Shown one piece after another: positions 12,760 to 25,504 of a DNA stretch of 64,000 bases. The first letter of the stretch is position 1, and each line of letters opens with the position of its first letter. Source of the stretch: Bretschneidera sinensis. Lineage: Eukaryota; Streptophyta; Magnoliopsida; Brassicales; Akaniaceae. The position numbers and the translations under genes are program-made. Below the pieces are notes generated by a model. It was not told the DNA's origin and did not search any database. It worked only from the letters and a program-made list of their open reading frames with translations. The stretch lies in NCBI GenBank assembly GCA_023935145.1, contig CM043699.1, positions 128,962,536 to 129,026,535 of the forward strand, read 5' to 3'.

Positions 12760-13631
12760 ACTACTTTTAAATTTATTGAAATGATATTAAAATATCAAAC
12801 TTTCTTAAAACTCATTATTCATCATAAAATACTAATTTCTACCATTAAACAGCTTTAAAATGAATTTCTTTGAAGAATTAAAATTTTAATTGAATAATAC
12901 TTTTCATGATGACCAAAGTACCCTTAGATATCATAAATGTTACTTTTTAAAAATAAAAATATTAGTGATGGAATATATTTAACAATAAATTTTTTATGGT
13001 TTTAAAAAAAATTATTATCGTTTTTTTTCTTCCGAAAATTATTAAAAAGTATATTTTAAATGAATTTATATTCTATTATATAGTATAAAACAAATTTTAC
13101 TTCATATATTTTATGTTTAAAAAATATTATGATATCATTGCCTATCGCATCCTCAAATAAATGAAAATCAAATACTATTATAAAAAAAAATTAAATATTT
13201 TAAATAAAAAATTTGTTGATATGTTTTTTTATAACATTAAATAAACTAACATCGCAAATAAATGAATATCAAAACCATCATAAAATAAAAATTAAATGCA
13301 AACTTTTTATTTTAAAAATTAAAATGATACTACATGTTTTAATTTTTTTTAAGAAAAATATGAATTCAAAATAACCTAAAAATTTGTGTCATAAACAATT
13401 TTAAGATAAATGATTGATAAATAGAATTATTAAACTTATCATAATCACTTGAAGATATTTGAACACTAAAAATACTTTGGTCATATGAAAAGTAATATCA
13501 AATTAAAATTTTGATTATTCAAATAAATTCATTTTGGGACTTCTTGATGGTATAAATTGATGTTTTGGGGTGAATCGTAAGTTTTAAAAAAATTAATATA
13601 TTAACATCATTTCAACAAATTTGAAAGCAGT
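12760..13631. mobile_element. 872-bp element with long terminal inverted repeats
   Basis: The stretch 12760-12940 is inversely repeated at 13631-13450: both read outward-in as an AAATTTRTTGAAATGAT start, an AAAATGAATTT middle and a TACTTTTCAT...GACCAAAGTA end. Arms are about 180 bp with moderate divergence. The middle is AT-rich and encodes nothing. Long arms suggest a Mutator-type MITE or foldback element, but no matching target duplication was found, so the superfamily is open. Confidence 0.7.
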
Positions 13632-14209
13632 GCAATGCAATTTGCTAAAAAAACATGTTTCCAGTGCAATGATTCCACGTGTGCAAATTCTAAAAGTAAA
13701 ATTCTTTGATTAGACCAGTTTATTGTTATAAACTCATCAGAAACTTTATTGATAATTTTAAATTTTTATTTATACTATTAATAAAGCCAGGTGTCCACCA
13801 CTCAAAATGTTCCTTAAACCCATATTTAAATATACAAGTCAAATATTTAAATAAAGTTATATATGTAACTCAATTAACTCAAACTTCTTACATCCTTCCA
13901 TTTTTTTCTCTCTCACTATCACACTCATACTTAACTTCTTCACTCTTTCAAACTTAACTTTCCTTATGTTTTTTATTTTCAACTCAAATTGATTTTTTTT
14001 TAATAAAAAATATGTGACCATTATACTTAACATGCTTATAACACTAATAACATAAGTACAAGTGTCCAAAAGTGGAGCAACTGATGTTTCAGATTTTCAT
14101 TTTTTCTGACACAAGGATTTTGTCTCTCCGATCACTCTTTACTGTAATTTGTTGGGCCTATCCATAATCACAAAGACGGTGTTTCTTTTTCTCTTTTATG
14201 CTTTTTTAA
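13632..14209. other. intergenic, nothing recognised
   Basis: AT-rich sequence with T/C-rich runs. Open frames here have no recognisable family features. Confidence 0.5.
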
Positions 14210-15320
14210 TAAAGCCTTCTTGAAAAGGAGGGTCCTACCAGTTTATTAATATCCAAAAAGAGAATACACAAAAATTAGGAGACAAAAGGGCTCATATGAA
14301 ACAATAACAAAGAACCCTAAGCCTTACCTACAGAAATTACATTTTCCTATAAGTTTTCAAGCCTAAAACATCATTCTCTAAAGCTTGTTGAAACCAGTGA
14401 GAGATGGGCCCAATTTAGCTAAACTATCAACCGCGTTATTCGCTTCCCTATAAATATGTTGCAAAACCACACATCTAGCAGAAGAGACCGAATATCTCGA
14501 ACCAAATAAATGTGATCCCACGGACAGTCACACTCATTCTTGACAATGTCTACCAAAGCCTTAGAATAACACTCAACTTGGGAAAGGAATAAGTTATGTC
14601 CTCGAGTTAACTTAAGGCCCTCTAACAAAGTAAAAGCTTCCGCCTTCATATTGTAACAATCTTAAAAAACAATTGAAAACACAAGAACAAAAGAAAGCCC
14701 AGCCCGAAAAATACCTCCACCTGCACAACCAGCCTCGGACATTGAACCATCAGTGTTAAGCTTAAGGAGATCCTCTTGAAGCCCAGACCAACTAACCCAC
14801 TGCCCTGAACGTGAAACCAATACTGCAAAGTTTAAACCCAAAACATTAATACACTGCATAGACTGGAAAGAAATCCCATGCTTTGGGGTATAAATCCGGG
14901 ATAATTCTGACAACCCAAAAGGCACACGGTGAATGACAGAGTCCACCTGAACAGGCAGGCCCTCATAAATCACCGGATTTCGAACCCACCAAAGGGCCTA
15001 GAGGCCCTGAATAAGAATGCACACCTGGGTAAAGCCATATTGGTTCTTGAGGCTCGCTCTATAAAACCAACTCAGCATTAACGCCGAACATGAATCAGCC
15101 ACAGCAATACCCATACGAGTGCCAAAGTAATCCTAAACAGAAGAGGCAAGCTCTCCCATCACCAACAGATGGTCCAAGGTTTTTGTCCCGAATACTGGCA
15201 CTGTGCCCGGAGACATGGTAACATGCATTGGACATAATTACTCTACCAACACCATTTTTATCATTTCCGATGCCAGCCAAAGTAGTGACGGGGGGCAAAA
15301 GTTTGGTGTCGTCCAAGTGT
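14210..15320 (-). mobile_element. LINE-type 3' end: zinc-finger/RNase H remnant
   Basis: Minus-strand frames show parts of a plant RNase H-like (RVT_3) domain. LLKLNTDGS followed by AGGGIFR near 14790-14700 is the domain start, KAEAFTLLEGL and VECYSKALVDIV follow at 14649-14530, and EANNAVDSLAKLG near 14450-14400 (another frame) is the domain end. 14973-15120 resembles the linker after a zf-RVT region. Domain order is right but frames break at least twice, so it is dead. It could be a truncated non-LTR retrotransposon or a derived stand-alone RNase H gene; no reverse transcriptase is present. Confidence 0.75.
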
Positions 15321-16629
15321 CACAAAATGCTTAAAAGCACTATTACAAAATATAGATGGCAATATAAATTAAGGAGCAATAAGTAACCCAGCTGTGTTTA
15401 GCCGATGGCCATAGAGCATTCTCTCATACAGTAGGTCGAACTTTCACATTAGCCATCAATCCTGCCCACTACTCCCCAAGCATAACTCCAGTGCTTGAAA
15501 TCTAACAATTTTCCTCCACTATCAGTGATAAATTTTGGCCAGCGGAAAAGCATAGAAAACAAACAAAATTGTTATGGCATTCTTCGTCCTAAAAAACACC
15601 AAGGGCGCAGGAAAGCATTACACTTGCATAAAGGGCCACATGAATTCATAGAATACATGGGTAGGAAACAGTTACCTGTAAGTAAGCTACTAAACAAGAA
15701 TTACCTCAAAAACCTAAATATCAAGATATAGGGCGCACGCGCATCAAAGATGACTTTAAAACTCTTTTACTTTAAGTAGTCACTTGTACAAATTCCAAAT
15801 ATGGAGGCATAACACTAAACAGCATAGGTAAAGAATCACATAAATTACGGAGTACAAAAACTGCACACAGTTGGAAAGCAATAGAGGCCCTTGAGGGTAA
15901 ACAAGAGATAATTTTCCATATAACAAATAACTTACCTTACCAATCTGGCAATAGGACACAGGCAACTGTTAAAATCTCACTTCCAGATATGGACCACATT
16001 TATGTCGAACCTAACAATTATAACTCATCATGACATGAACAGGAAATAAGTGGCTAATTAATTCAACCAGACTACATCTTACATACTTAAAATATGTGAA
16101 CTGGGGGAATGAAAAGATATCGACAGCTTTTCTTGAGGGATTTAGAATCTTGATAGTCTTAGACCTAACTAAAACGACACTTCTAATCACTTATGGGAAG
16201 GTAGTGTTATGCTCAAACTCATCATAACAATAAAACTACTTCAACTTGAACAATAAGCCGTTAGCATAGCTAAAGGTAGACAACATTTACATGTTACATA
16301 TAGAAAATGGTTGCATGTGCCTCTAGTTCTCATGCCAAGAAACCTTAACATCAGAGACAAGAAATTCCCGAGGATGGCATTATGCTATGCAAAATTACAA
16401 AATTGGTCAGATGAGTGCAAAAACTCATACCATACAAAAGGAGGATTCTCTCACAGGGATCTCCAATTAGAGCTCATCCGTCATAGAGCAGCATCATTCA
16501 ACAGGAAGGCATGTTGTTTGTTGTTTCCTTCCTTTTCATGTTTAGGAAGGCATTTTCTTAATATAACAGCGAACTTTTTAATCAATTCCAGCACTGTATG
16601 ACCTAGAAAGCATCTTCAAATTCAGCATT
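15321..16629. other. 3' flank and probable 3' UTR of the PEAPOD gene
   Basis: Sequence downstream of the TAA at 16632-16630 on the minus strand. Somewhat less AT-rich than true intergenic DNA, which fits transcribed UTR. No second coding gene was recognised. I could not fix the polyadenylation site. Confidence 0.4.
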
Positions 16630-17010
16630 TTAAACGTCTGCAAAGCACCCAAAAATATTAAGAAAATCACCATATATACTTATATCAACAACTCATTACA
16701 TAGGATAATTAGTGGGAATGCCTAGATGTCCTCCAACATTAAAAGGCAACATCCCTACTTTCAGATGGTTAACTATAAAAACAGTGCAGGAAGACTAAGT
16801 GATGGAGACCATGAGGAAGATTATGATTAAAGATTTTAATCTAGGAATTGGGAGATATGCGGATAATTATGTAATTGAAAATATTAAGAATTATTATCTT
16901 AGTTAACTTCCTTATTTGAATAGGGTTAGGATTAGGTTTATCTTCTTCCATTATTATCTAATCTGTTGTTCTTATCTTTTTAGAATTTAGTCTTTATTTT
17001 AGGCTAGGAT

Positions 17011-17062
<52 letters not shown>

Positions 17063-20000
17063 GAAATTCATTTGTTATTCAACAGCTTATGAATGAATTC
17101 AAATTAAACTATCAATTTCATACTCCGTGATGAAGTGTTGATTGTCCATGTGATTTAGACTACTGTTCCATGTGATTTGATTCAGTATTCCCATGCGACT
17201 TGGGAAGATCCATGTGATTTGGATCATCTATCTTTAATGTCCTAATTTCTTTTCAATTCTTCCCTATTGTTTGGCATCAAGTGGTATCAGAGCCCTAATT
17301 TCGTTCCCCTTTGAGAAAAAAACATACCATTAGAAAAACCCAAAGTACAGTAGCCAAACATACCTTCTTTTGTTGTCTGCCATCAACCTCCACCACTAGT
17401 CGGTGTCGCCACCGGAAGACTTCCCTGACACACCCCTTGATCGGAACCCTCCCTTCTACTCCGATCTAGTCTCCATGCACTCTGAAACCATTGGAAAAAG
17501 GTCAGAAACCTCCTCAACTACAGCAAGACCTCAGCCCAAATCTACCTCTTTCTAGCCACCCAACGTTGGATTGGGAACCACCATCAAAACCACTAGCCTC
17601 TCGCGAACAAAACCCTGAAAAAATCAGTTGGTTCCACAGCTATCCGCCGCTCTCCACCACCGGCCGTCGCCTCCAGCCTCCATCCCAGGAACTTGCAACC
17701 CCACCAAAAGGTGCGGAATTCCCGAGCGACCAAAACCGAAAATCCAAGCACCAGCCACCACCATCTTAGCCGTCTAAACCGTTGCGATCCGCGTGGACCC
17801 TTCACGGCCCAATCCGCCGCCGTCAGCCACCATCTGCCCCGACCGACTCCACCATGGTGATCGGAAGCTCATTTCCGGCCGACCCTTCCCCCTCCGACTC
17901 TGATTCAACAAGAATCTAAACGGGTCAGATCCGACCTGCAAAACGATCCTGATCAGGTGTAGAGTGACTTCAGAGTTGACCCAAGCCGTGAGAAGAGAGT
18001 TTGGTTGAGCCGAGCTTGTTCCAGTTCCAAAATAAAATCCAGGTTTTCATTTTTTTTTTTTGCAATTTTCTATAATTTTTTTCTTAAAAAAGCAACAAAA
18101 AAATAAACAAAAAATTAATTATGTTTGAGGTATTTTAGTTTTATATTATGTCTTACCGTACTCGGATTCGTATTCGAAACCTATAAGCTCAATTGTCAAG
18201 TGCTTACTCTCGCTTGGATGAGTTAAAATCCAAAACGATACAGTATGGTTGATGTTATCTTCCCTGGAGTATGTATAAAGAATATGATGAACTTAAATAT
18301 TGGATTTATCGTGATGAGAGAGAGCTTGAAGAATTGCAGCACCAATATGAGTATGAATATGAGCAGAGTTCTCGAGATGTCCATGCTTTGAATGGTACGG
18401 AGTTGCGTATAAAAATTATTATTATGCTCTAAAAATTATTATTACTGGCTATGATCGTGCTTATATAATCAAATTTCTGAAAGAATACAAAGAATTGTGC
18501 AAACCCTTGAATATTGTGACAGTACAAGTTGATCCTGAACTTTATAACTCAAAGTCCACTAATGATAGAAAAGACTTCACATAGCACCAAGATGAAGTCA
18601 ACAAGAATGAAGATATTCAAGTAGGGGTTGAACATGTTGTCCCAAATCCATGTGAGACTGTCATAGTTAAACCATATCAGTCAGATGATGACTTGGTTAT
18701 GCCCATTGAATCTTTTGACCAGGTTCCAGATCAAGATGCCGACAAAGATGAAGGACAGGTTGACGATCAGTTTGATGTTGCCTAGCATATTGGCCCAGTT
18801 CCACGTGAGGTTATCTTCTCCAAACCAGTCCAGCAAGATGATGAGTTTGTTGCGCACATTGAGGCGGTTGAACCGATTCCAGACAAGCAGGACGACAAGC
18901 TTGATTGTTCGTTTGAGGATCGAGTTGATACATCTGTCCATGATATTGAATTTATCTTCCCTACTTGGTTTCAAGTACCTAGGCAACAATCATTTCCAAC
19001 GGAATTTTTTCCCCTTATAGCGATTTCACCTTCCAAGAATTTCACGACCATACTTTGTTCCTCCACGCCTTCGAGCTCTTACTACTGGAACATTTTTCAA
19101 CTCAAGGAGGAGTTTTTTCTAAGTGGTGGGGAATGATGGGGACCACGAGAAAGATTAGGATTAGAGATTTTAATCTAGGAATTGGGTAATAAGGGGATAA
19201 TTATGTAATTGAAAATATTAAGAATTATTATCTTAGTTAGCTTCCTTATTTGAATAGGATTAGGATTAGGTTTATCTTCTTCCATTGTTATCTGATCTGT
19301 TGTTCTTATCTTTCTAGGATTCAGTCTTTATCTTTAGGTTAGGATTCTCCTATATATATATACATATGGGAGATTCATTTGTTATTCAACAGTTTATGAA
19401 TGAATTCAGATTAAATTATCAATTTTCATACTCTCTGATTGAGTGTTGAATTGTCCATGTGATTTGGACTACTTTTGCATGTAATTTGGTTCAGTGTTCC
19501 CATGTGATTTGGATCATCTATCTTTAATTTCCTAATTTCCTTTCAATTCTTCCTTACTATACGGCATCACTAAGTCCATCAGACCATGTTACTTACAGCC
19601 ACAGTTGTGATAATTTTGTTTCAGAAGGATCAAGATTGAACAAAACAGTATCCCAGAGTATACACAGCCATGTATCGTCAAAAATATAGGCAATAAAAGG
19701 ATACCAAAATCCAATTATCCAACATCATGGCACAATCATTCGATGAATGAACAATGAAGTTGTTAATGAATAAAAGTTGTCCATATTCTAAATCATGAAA
19801 CGTGCAAAGGAATGAACTTTGTGTTATACCTTCATTGTTGAGATCAACAGACACAGTGGCATTTTTTGTCTGGTTGTCAGATGAGCTACACAGTATGTGT
19901 GGCAATCCAGGCTGGGGTGGAGAGCTTGTGCTGCTCCGGCTTGATTGTCCATTTGAGTTATTTGTCCTCACCTGATGATTCACATACATCTCCAAGCTGG

Positions 20001-23000
20001 AAGAAGTTACCCCTGTAGTCTTTTTGCACTTAAAAAATCTTACCCTGATGGGAATATGATTTAAAAAAATGAATATCAAAATGAGACGAGTTTAATGACT
20101 AGGAAGAAAAATTAGTGCAACACAAGGTAACTGGCATCATCAAGTAAATGATAAGTTAATTACTTTAGGCACCTGTCTTTTCGCTTTTCACGATATCTCT
20201 GCAATGAAACTTGTCTGTTTGCTTGCCCCTCTACATCTTAAGCAAAACCAACAAGTGTTAAAAGGACAAACAAGTAGCAAAAATTCTCATATTTTATCAA
20301 GAAGGAATGCTAATTTAATTTTATAGTCCTCCACATCACCATCACATGGAACAGCCTGAAGTCTTGTTAAGGCACCATTTGGACAGGGTTATCATATGCG
20401 TCTTTGGGAAGTAAAATAACACACTTTTAGGCATTTCATTATAATTTCAGAAGTGAAAGTATTACAATTATGTTCTCTGTAAACTGCTTGACAAAAGCAA
20501 TATATTTCACTAAAGTGCATAGGTGACATTGCGAGGAGAGGTCAAGTTGGTGGTGGTTAAAATGGTGCAAATGGTAATAAGGGCAGAGAAGGTAATTTCA
20601 AAGGTGTTAGCTGCACAGCTGGAGGTGGCAGTGGTGGTGAAGATACTTGACAAAGGGGTTAGCATTTGTATGTTACGTTTCATATAGCCGAGAAGGTGTT
20701 AAGCCAGTGTTTTGCAAATGCTATTATGGAATAGAAAGGAAAATACAGCATCCAAGCACAATAACATTTATCTTACACTTTTTTTTAAAAACAAATGTTT
20801 ACCTTACACTAAAAATGACTTTTCTTTCTTTTTCCAATCTTTTTCTTTCCTTTTGTATATGTGGATTTCGCAACAAAGGTGAATCACCATAAACAATTTT
20901 TTTTTATATAAGGTCACCATAAACGATTTTAGTTTTTAGTCTTGTTTCATTGCCATCAAAAGTGAAGAAAGCACATTTGAAATGCTCTCTAAATGGTGCA
21001 TGAACTCAAGACAAAAATCAGTTTCCTTTCTTCGTGGGAGTCAAAACTAAATCTACTTTGCCCTTGTGGCCCAGTGGTATCCATGATTTGTTCATGCATC
21101 CATTACGGATCATGATTTTAGTAACATGTGGTTCCATTATCCTATATGGTGGTGCATTTGAGGCAGCAATCAAATGTATAGCTCAGCCTCGGTGCTAGGA
21201 CTAGAGTGGTACACCTCTATATGCAAGTTGCAACATCCTTAAGTATTCGCTTTGAAACAAGAAACATCACAAAGAGGACCCTTTGTCAACTTCAACAAAG
21301 CACCCGAAGTTGAGACTTGAGAGTAGTTGGTTATAGAAGTAGATCACTTAATAATCATTACATTATTCAAACAGCTAATATACATAACCATAACTCCCTG
21401 AAAGAGAGCTGGGTCAGCATTCAGAAAGTTTCAAAATTCTATAGAATAATGAGCAAACAAAAATATACCAGGCTCACCAGTAGTATTCCCCTTCTCCCAA
21501 TACAGCTGAGAATATTCCACCATCTTGTCTGCAAAAGTCAAATCATAATCACTGTTTAACTATTAAAATCTCAAAAGCAACAAATTCTGGTATAGAACTG
21601 TAAAATTGTGAACACTGTCAATTGTGTAATGGTACTAGAACTTTCTTGGTGCTAGCAGCTAAAGAAGTGCACTTGTGTCACTCTGTCCAAGATAATTCAT
21701 TACTCATGGATGAAAACTTAATAAAAATTTACGCAGTCTCGTATTTTAGAAACAAAGATTAAGGGAAATGATCTATATAACACCTGATCTTGTTTTCCTT
21801 TGCAGTTGCAATAGAAATAGTGCATGATATGAACATATACAATAAATGGGATGTATAATTTACCAGCAGAATTTGAAGAAAGCCATTTAATTTCAATTTG
21901 GACAACTAAGAAATTTGTATTTAACAGAAAAATTCCTACTGTATCTGCCCAAATAGGGAATGGGAGACCTCTAGAACCATGTCAAGGTAAATTTTTTATT
22001 CACTAAAGCGCAACTCTAGTACCATGTCTAGTACAGCTTCTACAATCATCCGGCAAGAAAATTATAGATTACAAATATCAGTCGTTCCTATGGGAAGCAA
22101 CAGATTCTTCCATCCAAAATCCTACCTGTTTGCATGTTCTGAGAGATCATAGCACTTGGAGGAACAAGGCTGTGTTTGTCAACTGCCACATGTAAATGGC
22201 ATGGAAAGGACCTATGTGCTGTATTTCCACCAAATGTATCATCCCGAGGCAAATCAACTGGACTTGCTGCAAGGTGCATGATTGTCTGTGCCTGCAAACC
22301 CATATTTTGGATATCATTGCCATCTCCATGTATCACCAAAAATGATAAGCTTCATTACCTTATCAGGTGGGACTCCATCATACACATTCACCTTGCCACT
22401 GTAGAAAATTGTCATCTGCCCAACTGACCCATTTGCTTCACCTGGACTTCTGTAGACACAATTTCAAATACTTCACTTAACAATTGAATTAGACAGCACA
22501 TTAGAAGAAAGATTGATCTATCTAACTTTGAATAAAATATGCCCTATCTTCCATCATAATATTGTTTACATAAATGAGTAATTTTCAATCTCAATTACTG
22601 ACGTGTCATGCAACTCTTTTAAGAAAGCAATTACAAAATGTGCAACTATGGATATTAAGTATTCATACAATAAAGCACAAATAATTACGTGCCTTTAAGT
22701 CCGACACATTTTTTGCAGATCTATACTATTCTGCAAGTGGAAAAAAAGATGCATTCCGCTCTGGTGTTTTAAAATTGTCGACAGATATTCTGACAAATAA
22801 CGTAACACTAGCATCAATTTAGTATTTGATATGCATATCGCAAAGGAATCTATTAATATCATTCTTCTATCAAAAATCATCACTAAAAGGCAAAAACCAA
22901 AGGTCCTTCTGGAAGTTTCATTTGCTGTCCATGCTAGTGAGTAGTCACTGCCACAAAAGAAAAAAGACATAAAAAAAAATATTCTCCTTTCCCATGAATG

Positions 23001-25025
23001 TTTCTTCTGATAATGTAAAACCTTTCTCCATTCATTCTGAGGAGAAAGTGTGAACTGAAGGGACTCGAATAATGAGGTCTTATTTGAATAGGAAGTCCAT
23101 TCAACAGGTAGCCTTCTCTTCCTTTTGACATAAGCACGATATATGTTTGATAATCATAATGAACGAAATACTAGGGTCTGTTACTTTTGAGGACTATATA
23201 TTTCCGCAAGGAAAAATTAACTCACGATAAAAGATGCTTTCTGAAGAAACTAGTGGCAATAGCTGTTCAATTGCACTGGATCAGGCTGCTGATTTGAGGG
23301 GTAAACTGCCCAGTAGCATTTTCCTCAATCTAGAATGACTTTGAGTTCGGAAAGATTTTGGAAACCCTATCAAATCCAAAAAAATTGCTCTGGGTGACGA
23401 TCCACTCAACTTACAGTATGCACATTTTTTTTCTTATCCACCATTAACTTGATCACATTCTAAGCAACTTCTCCCATCTATCCAGTACTTGAATTGGGTT
23501 CAGAAAGGAGAACTAAAACATCCTGAAGCTGAGGACAGGACACTATTAAAAAACTAATTAAATTGAGCTATTTAGCTGATGAACTTAGGTGATAAACTCA
23601 AAGAACCCATTTAACAATTTTCTTCCTGCTTTCAAATCTAGTTTTCAACCTCATAGTTAATAAATGTAGCATAGCCGATTGAACTTATATTGTATCCACT
23701 GACATCCAACAAGAATCAAAAGTATAATATCTGAACCATTAACAAGCCATGTTTGAAATTCAATATTATTGTCAGAACAAGGAGTCCACCAAACACTCCA
23801 TGCCGCATGCTACACCGTAGTTCATTTCACAAAGTTAAACCTATCATAGTACTATTCTAACAACATTTCAAAATCAATGCCCATGTCAATGATTTGATTT
23901 GGGTGGCTTGTAGTTCATTTTATCTAGCAATATCCTTCATCGTCTAGAAATTGGTGAATCCACAGAGACCTTATAAATGTTGGGTAATTGTTCTCGAAAA
24001 TGCCAAATGATATAAAATATACCAACCAATTAAACACAATCCATCGTCACATAAAATCCCAAATTGAATCAATCACTACCCTAACATTAGCAACCAATCC
24101 ATGCACATTGACAAATAAACCACATGATAAAAAAGAAAGCAGGGAAACAAACCTGGGAGATATGGTCCTGTTATCCGTATCAGCTACCAGTTGACAACCC
24201 AACTCAGCTGATTTCGGAGGATTCTTTCGCCTATACGGACCATTCTCATCTACTGGGACCGGAATCTGAACGCCGGCACTCGATTCCTTAAATGAATCAG
24301 CCGAGCTAGACATCGCCTACACATATAACATTTGCCTATTTCAACGACTAAACAGCCACATAAATTAACCACTTAATGCTTTACCAATAAGTAAAGACTT
24401 CTCAACAGTTCTGTTTTATATAGTAGTAACTAAATAAATGTAGCAATAGACCATAATACAAACTTCTGTTTAAGTATGCATATGATTCCAAATGCGTTAT
24501 TTCCTTTCCTTTTTCTTTTCTTTTCCTCACATTTCTCAGGAACCAAACATACATATATTGGCATGTATACGTGTATACTTACGCGAGGCGCATTTTCCGG
24601 AGGAGAAACGAGGATCTTGCGAAGGGCTCCAGCGCCGGAATCGTCGGAGGTCTCGAGCAGAGCTTTAAGGGAAATGACTTGCTGGATCGCCTGCGATTTG
24701 TTCCACGATGGTCTGCGCATTCCTGCGATCAACACGTGTCAGCCGACATTTTTCAATACTTTATTGCCACATGCAATTAACCATTTGTTGTACTAACATA
24801 TTCCGATAATTTTATAATTGGAGTCTCCTGGATTTCAGGTACCGGAAAATATGGAGAGGGAAAGGACAAAAATGGAAACACAAAAAGAGAGAGAAAACAG
24901 ATAAAACCTTTTTCTGTGAGGAATTTGCGGCAATCTTCACGGGTGAGCTGTGAAATGTCTTCTTCGGTGAGCTGGTTGAGGGGTTTGTCAAGTATCGACC
25001 TGAATGACGTCACCCCGGCTTCCAT
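16630..25025 (-). CDS. PPD: PEAPOD/TIFY4-type transcriptional regulator
   Basis: Nine exons join in one frame of 339 residues (minus strand): 25025-24908, 24722-24583, 24316-24153, 22449-22359, 22291-22126, 21528-21469, 20230-20173, 20044-19830 and 16637-16630. All introns are GT-AG. The PPD domain is residues 1-62 (LTEEDISQLTREDCRKFL, then GMRRPSWNKSQAIQQV), the TIFY motif is at about 154-157 (QMTIFYSGKVNVYDGVPP) and a divergent Jas-like segment is at about 250-270 (QANRQVSLQRYREKRKDR). The C-terminus ends VSVDLNNEDV. Known PEAPODs bind the adaptor NINJA and the KIX partners and repress meristemoid division and leaf curvature; they act in the nucleus. The last exon adds only two residues after a 3.2-kb intron filled by a retrotransposon. 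It is chosen because it keeps frame and matches the family's DLNxED end, and it is the least certain exon. Confidence 0.93.
16800..17279 (+). repeat. left LTR of the non-autonomous retrotransposon
   Basis: Starts TGATGGAGACC and ends TTGGCATCA. It contains a dinucleotide AT expansion absent from the partner LTR at 19134-19569, where only a short TATATATATA tract remains. Confidence 0.9.
19134..19569 (+). repeat. right LTR of the non-autonomous retrotransposon
   Basis: Starts TGATGGGGACC and ends ACGGCATCA, followed by target duplication CTAAG. Confidence 0.9.
21055..21300 (+). mobile_element. possible SINE in a PEAPOD intron
   Basis: TGGCCCAGTGGTA at about 21068 resembles a pol III A box of plant tRNA-derived SINEs, and GGTTCCATTATCC about 60 bases later resembles a weak B box. 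It lies in the intron between the sixth and seventh exons, in plus orientation, against the gene. No poly(A)/T tail or target duplication was defined, so this is tentative. Confidence 0.3.
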
Positions 25026-25504
25026 CTTGCGTCAGAGTCCGGCGACTCCCTCACCGGAGCTCCAAGGCCCGAACAATGGCACTCAGTTCCACTAACTCGT
25101 AATTGTTAGCAGATTTCGAGGACAGAATTGGAAGGGAAATCGTAGAGTAAGCGAGTGTGTGTATTTTTGTGTGTTTGTGGGGGTGAGAGAGAAAGAGAGG
25201 GAGAAAGTAGCCGCGTTGTGAGCTCTCTGGCTCGGTGGGTTGAAAGTTTGGGGGCAAATTTTTTTTAGCTGCTGCGGTGCACCCTAGGCTGCCACGTAAG
25301 ATAGCTGTCTGTGTTTATTATGGGTTAATAATTGTCGTTAATGGGACTGTTGTGGACTTAATTGTCTCCCAATTTTGCAGTCCTTCCATTTGATTTAAAA
25401 ATATAAAAAAATCTTACCTTTCTTTAATTTCTGTGAAAGAAATATAGAAACTCCCACCCGGCTGTGAAATGCATATAAGAGAAAAATTGAGATAAAATAC
25501 AATA
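25026..25504 (-). promoter_or_regulatory. 5' leader and promoter region of PEAPOD
   Basis: Read on the minus strand, 25026-25250 is a C/T-rich leader with CTCTCTTTCTCTC and CACACACT runs, typical of plant 5' UTRs with GAGA-type tracts. Upstream sequence to 25504 is ordinary AT-rich DNA. No TATA box was fixed. Confidence 0.4.

Larger units (their letters stand above)
16800..19569 (+). mobile_element. non-autonomous LTR retrotransposon in the last PEAPOD intron
   Basis: LTRs 16800-17279 and 19134-19569 are direct repeats, TGATGG...GCATCA, flanked by the 5-bp duplication CTAAG (16795-16799 and 19570-19574). TGGTATCAGAGC at 17282 is an initiator-Met primer site, and a purine tract (AAGTGGTGGGGAA) precedes the right LTR, so the element reads on plus, opposite to the host gene. 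The left LTR is longer mainly because of an (AT)n run at about 17016-17060. The 1.85-kb interior has no gag or pol domains. It holds a proline/serine-rich stretch (17490-17770) and an acidic Asp/Glu/Val-rich frame (about 18600-19130) broken by a stop. This is a LARD/TRIM-like element that needed enzymes from elsewhere. Confidence 0.92.

Noticed and set aside
17491..17805. Proline-rich open frames on both strands
   Set aside because: They lie inside the non-autonomous retrotransposon interior; composition, not conservation, keeps the frames open.
22088..22339. Independent minus-strand gene
   Set aside because: It is the fifth exon of PEAPOD (AQTIMHLAASPVDLP) with intron read-through at its start.
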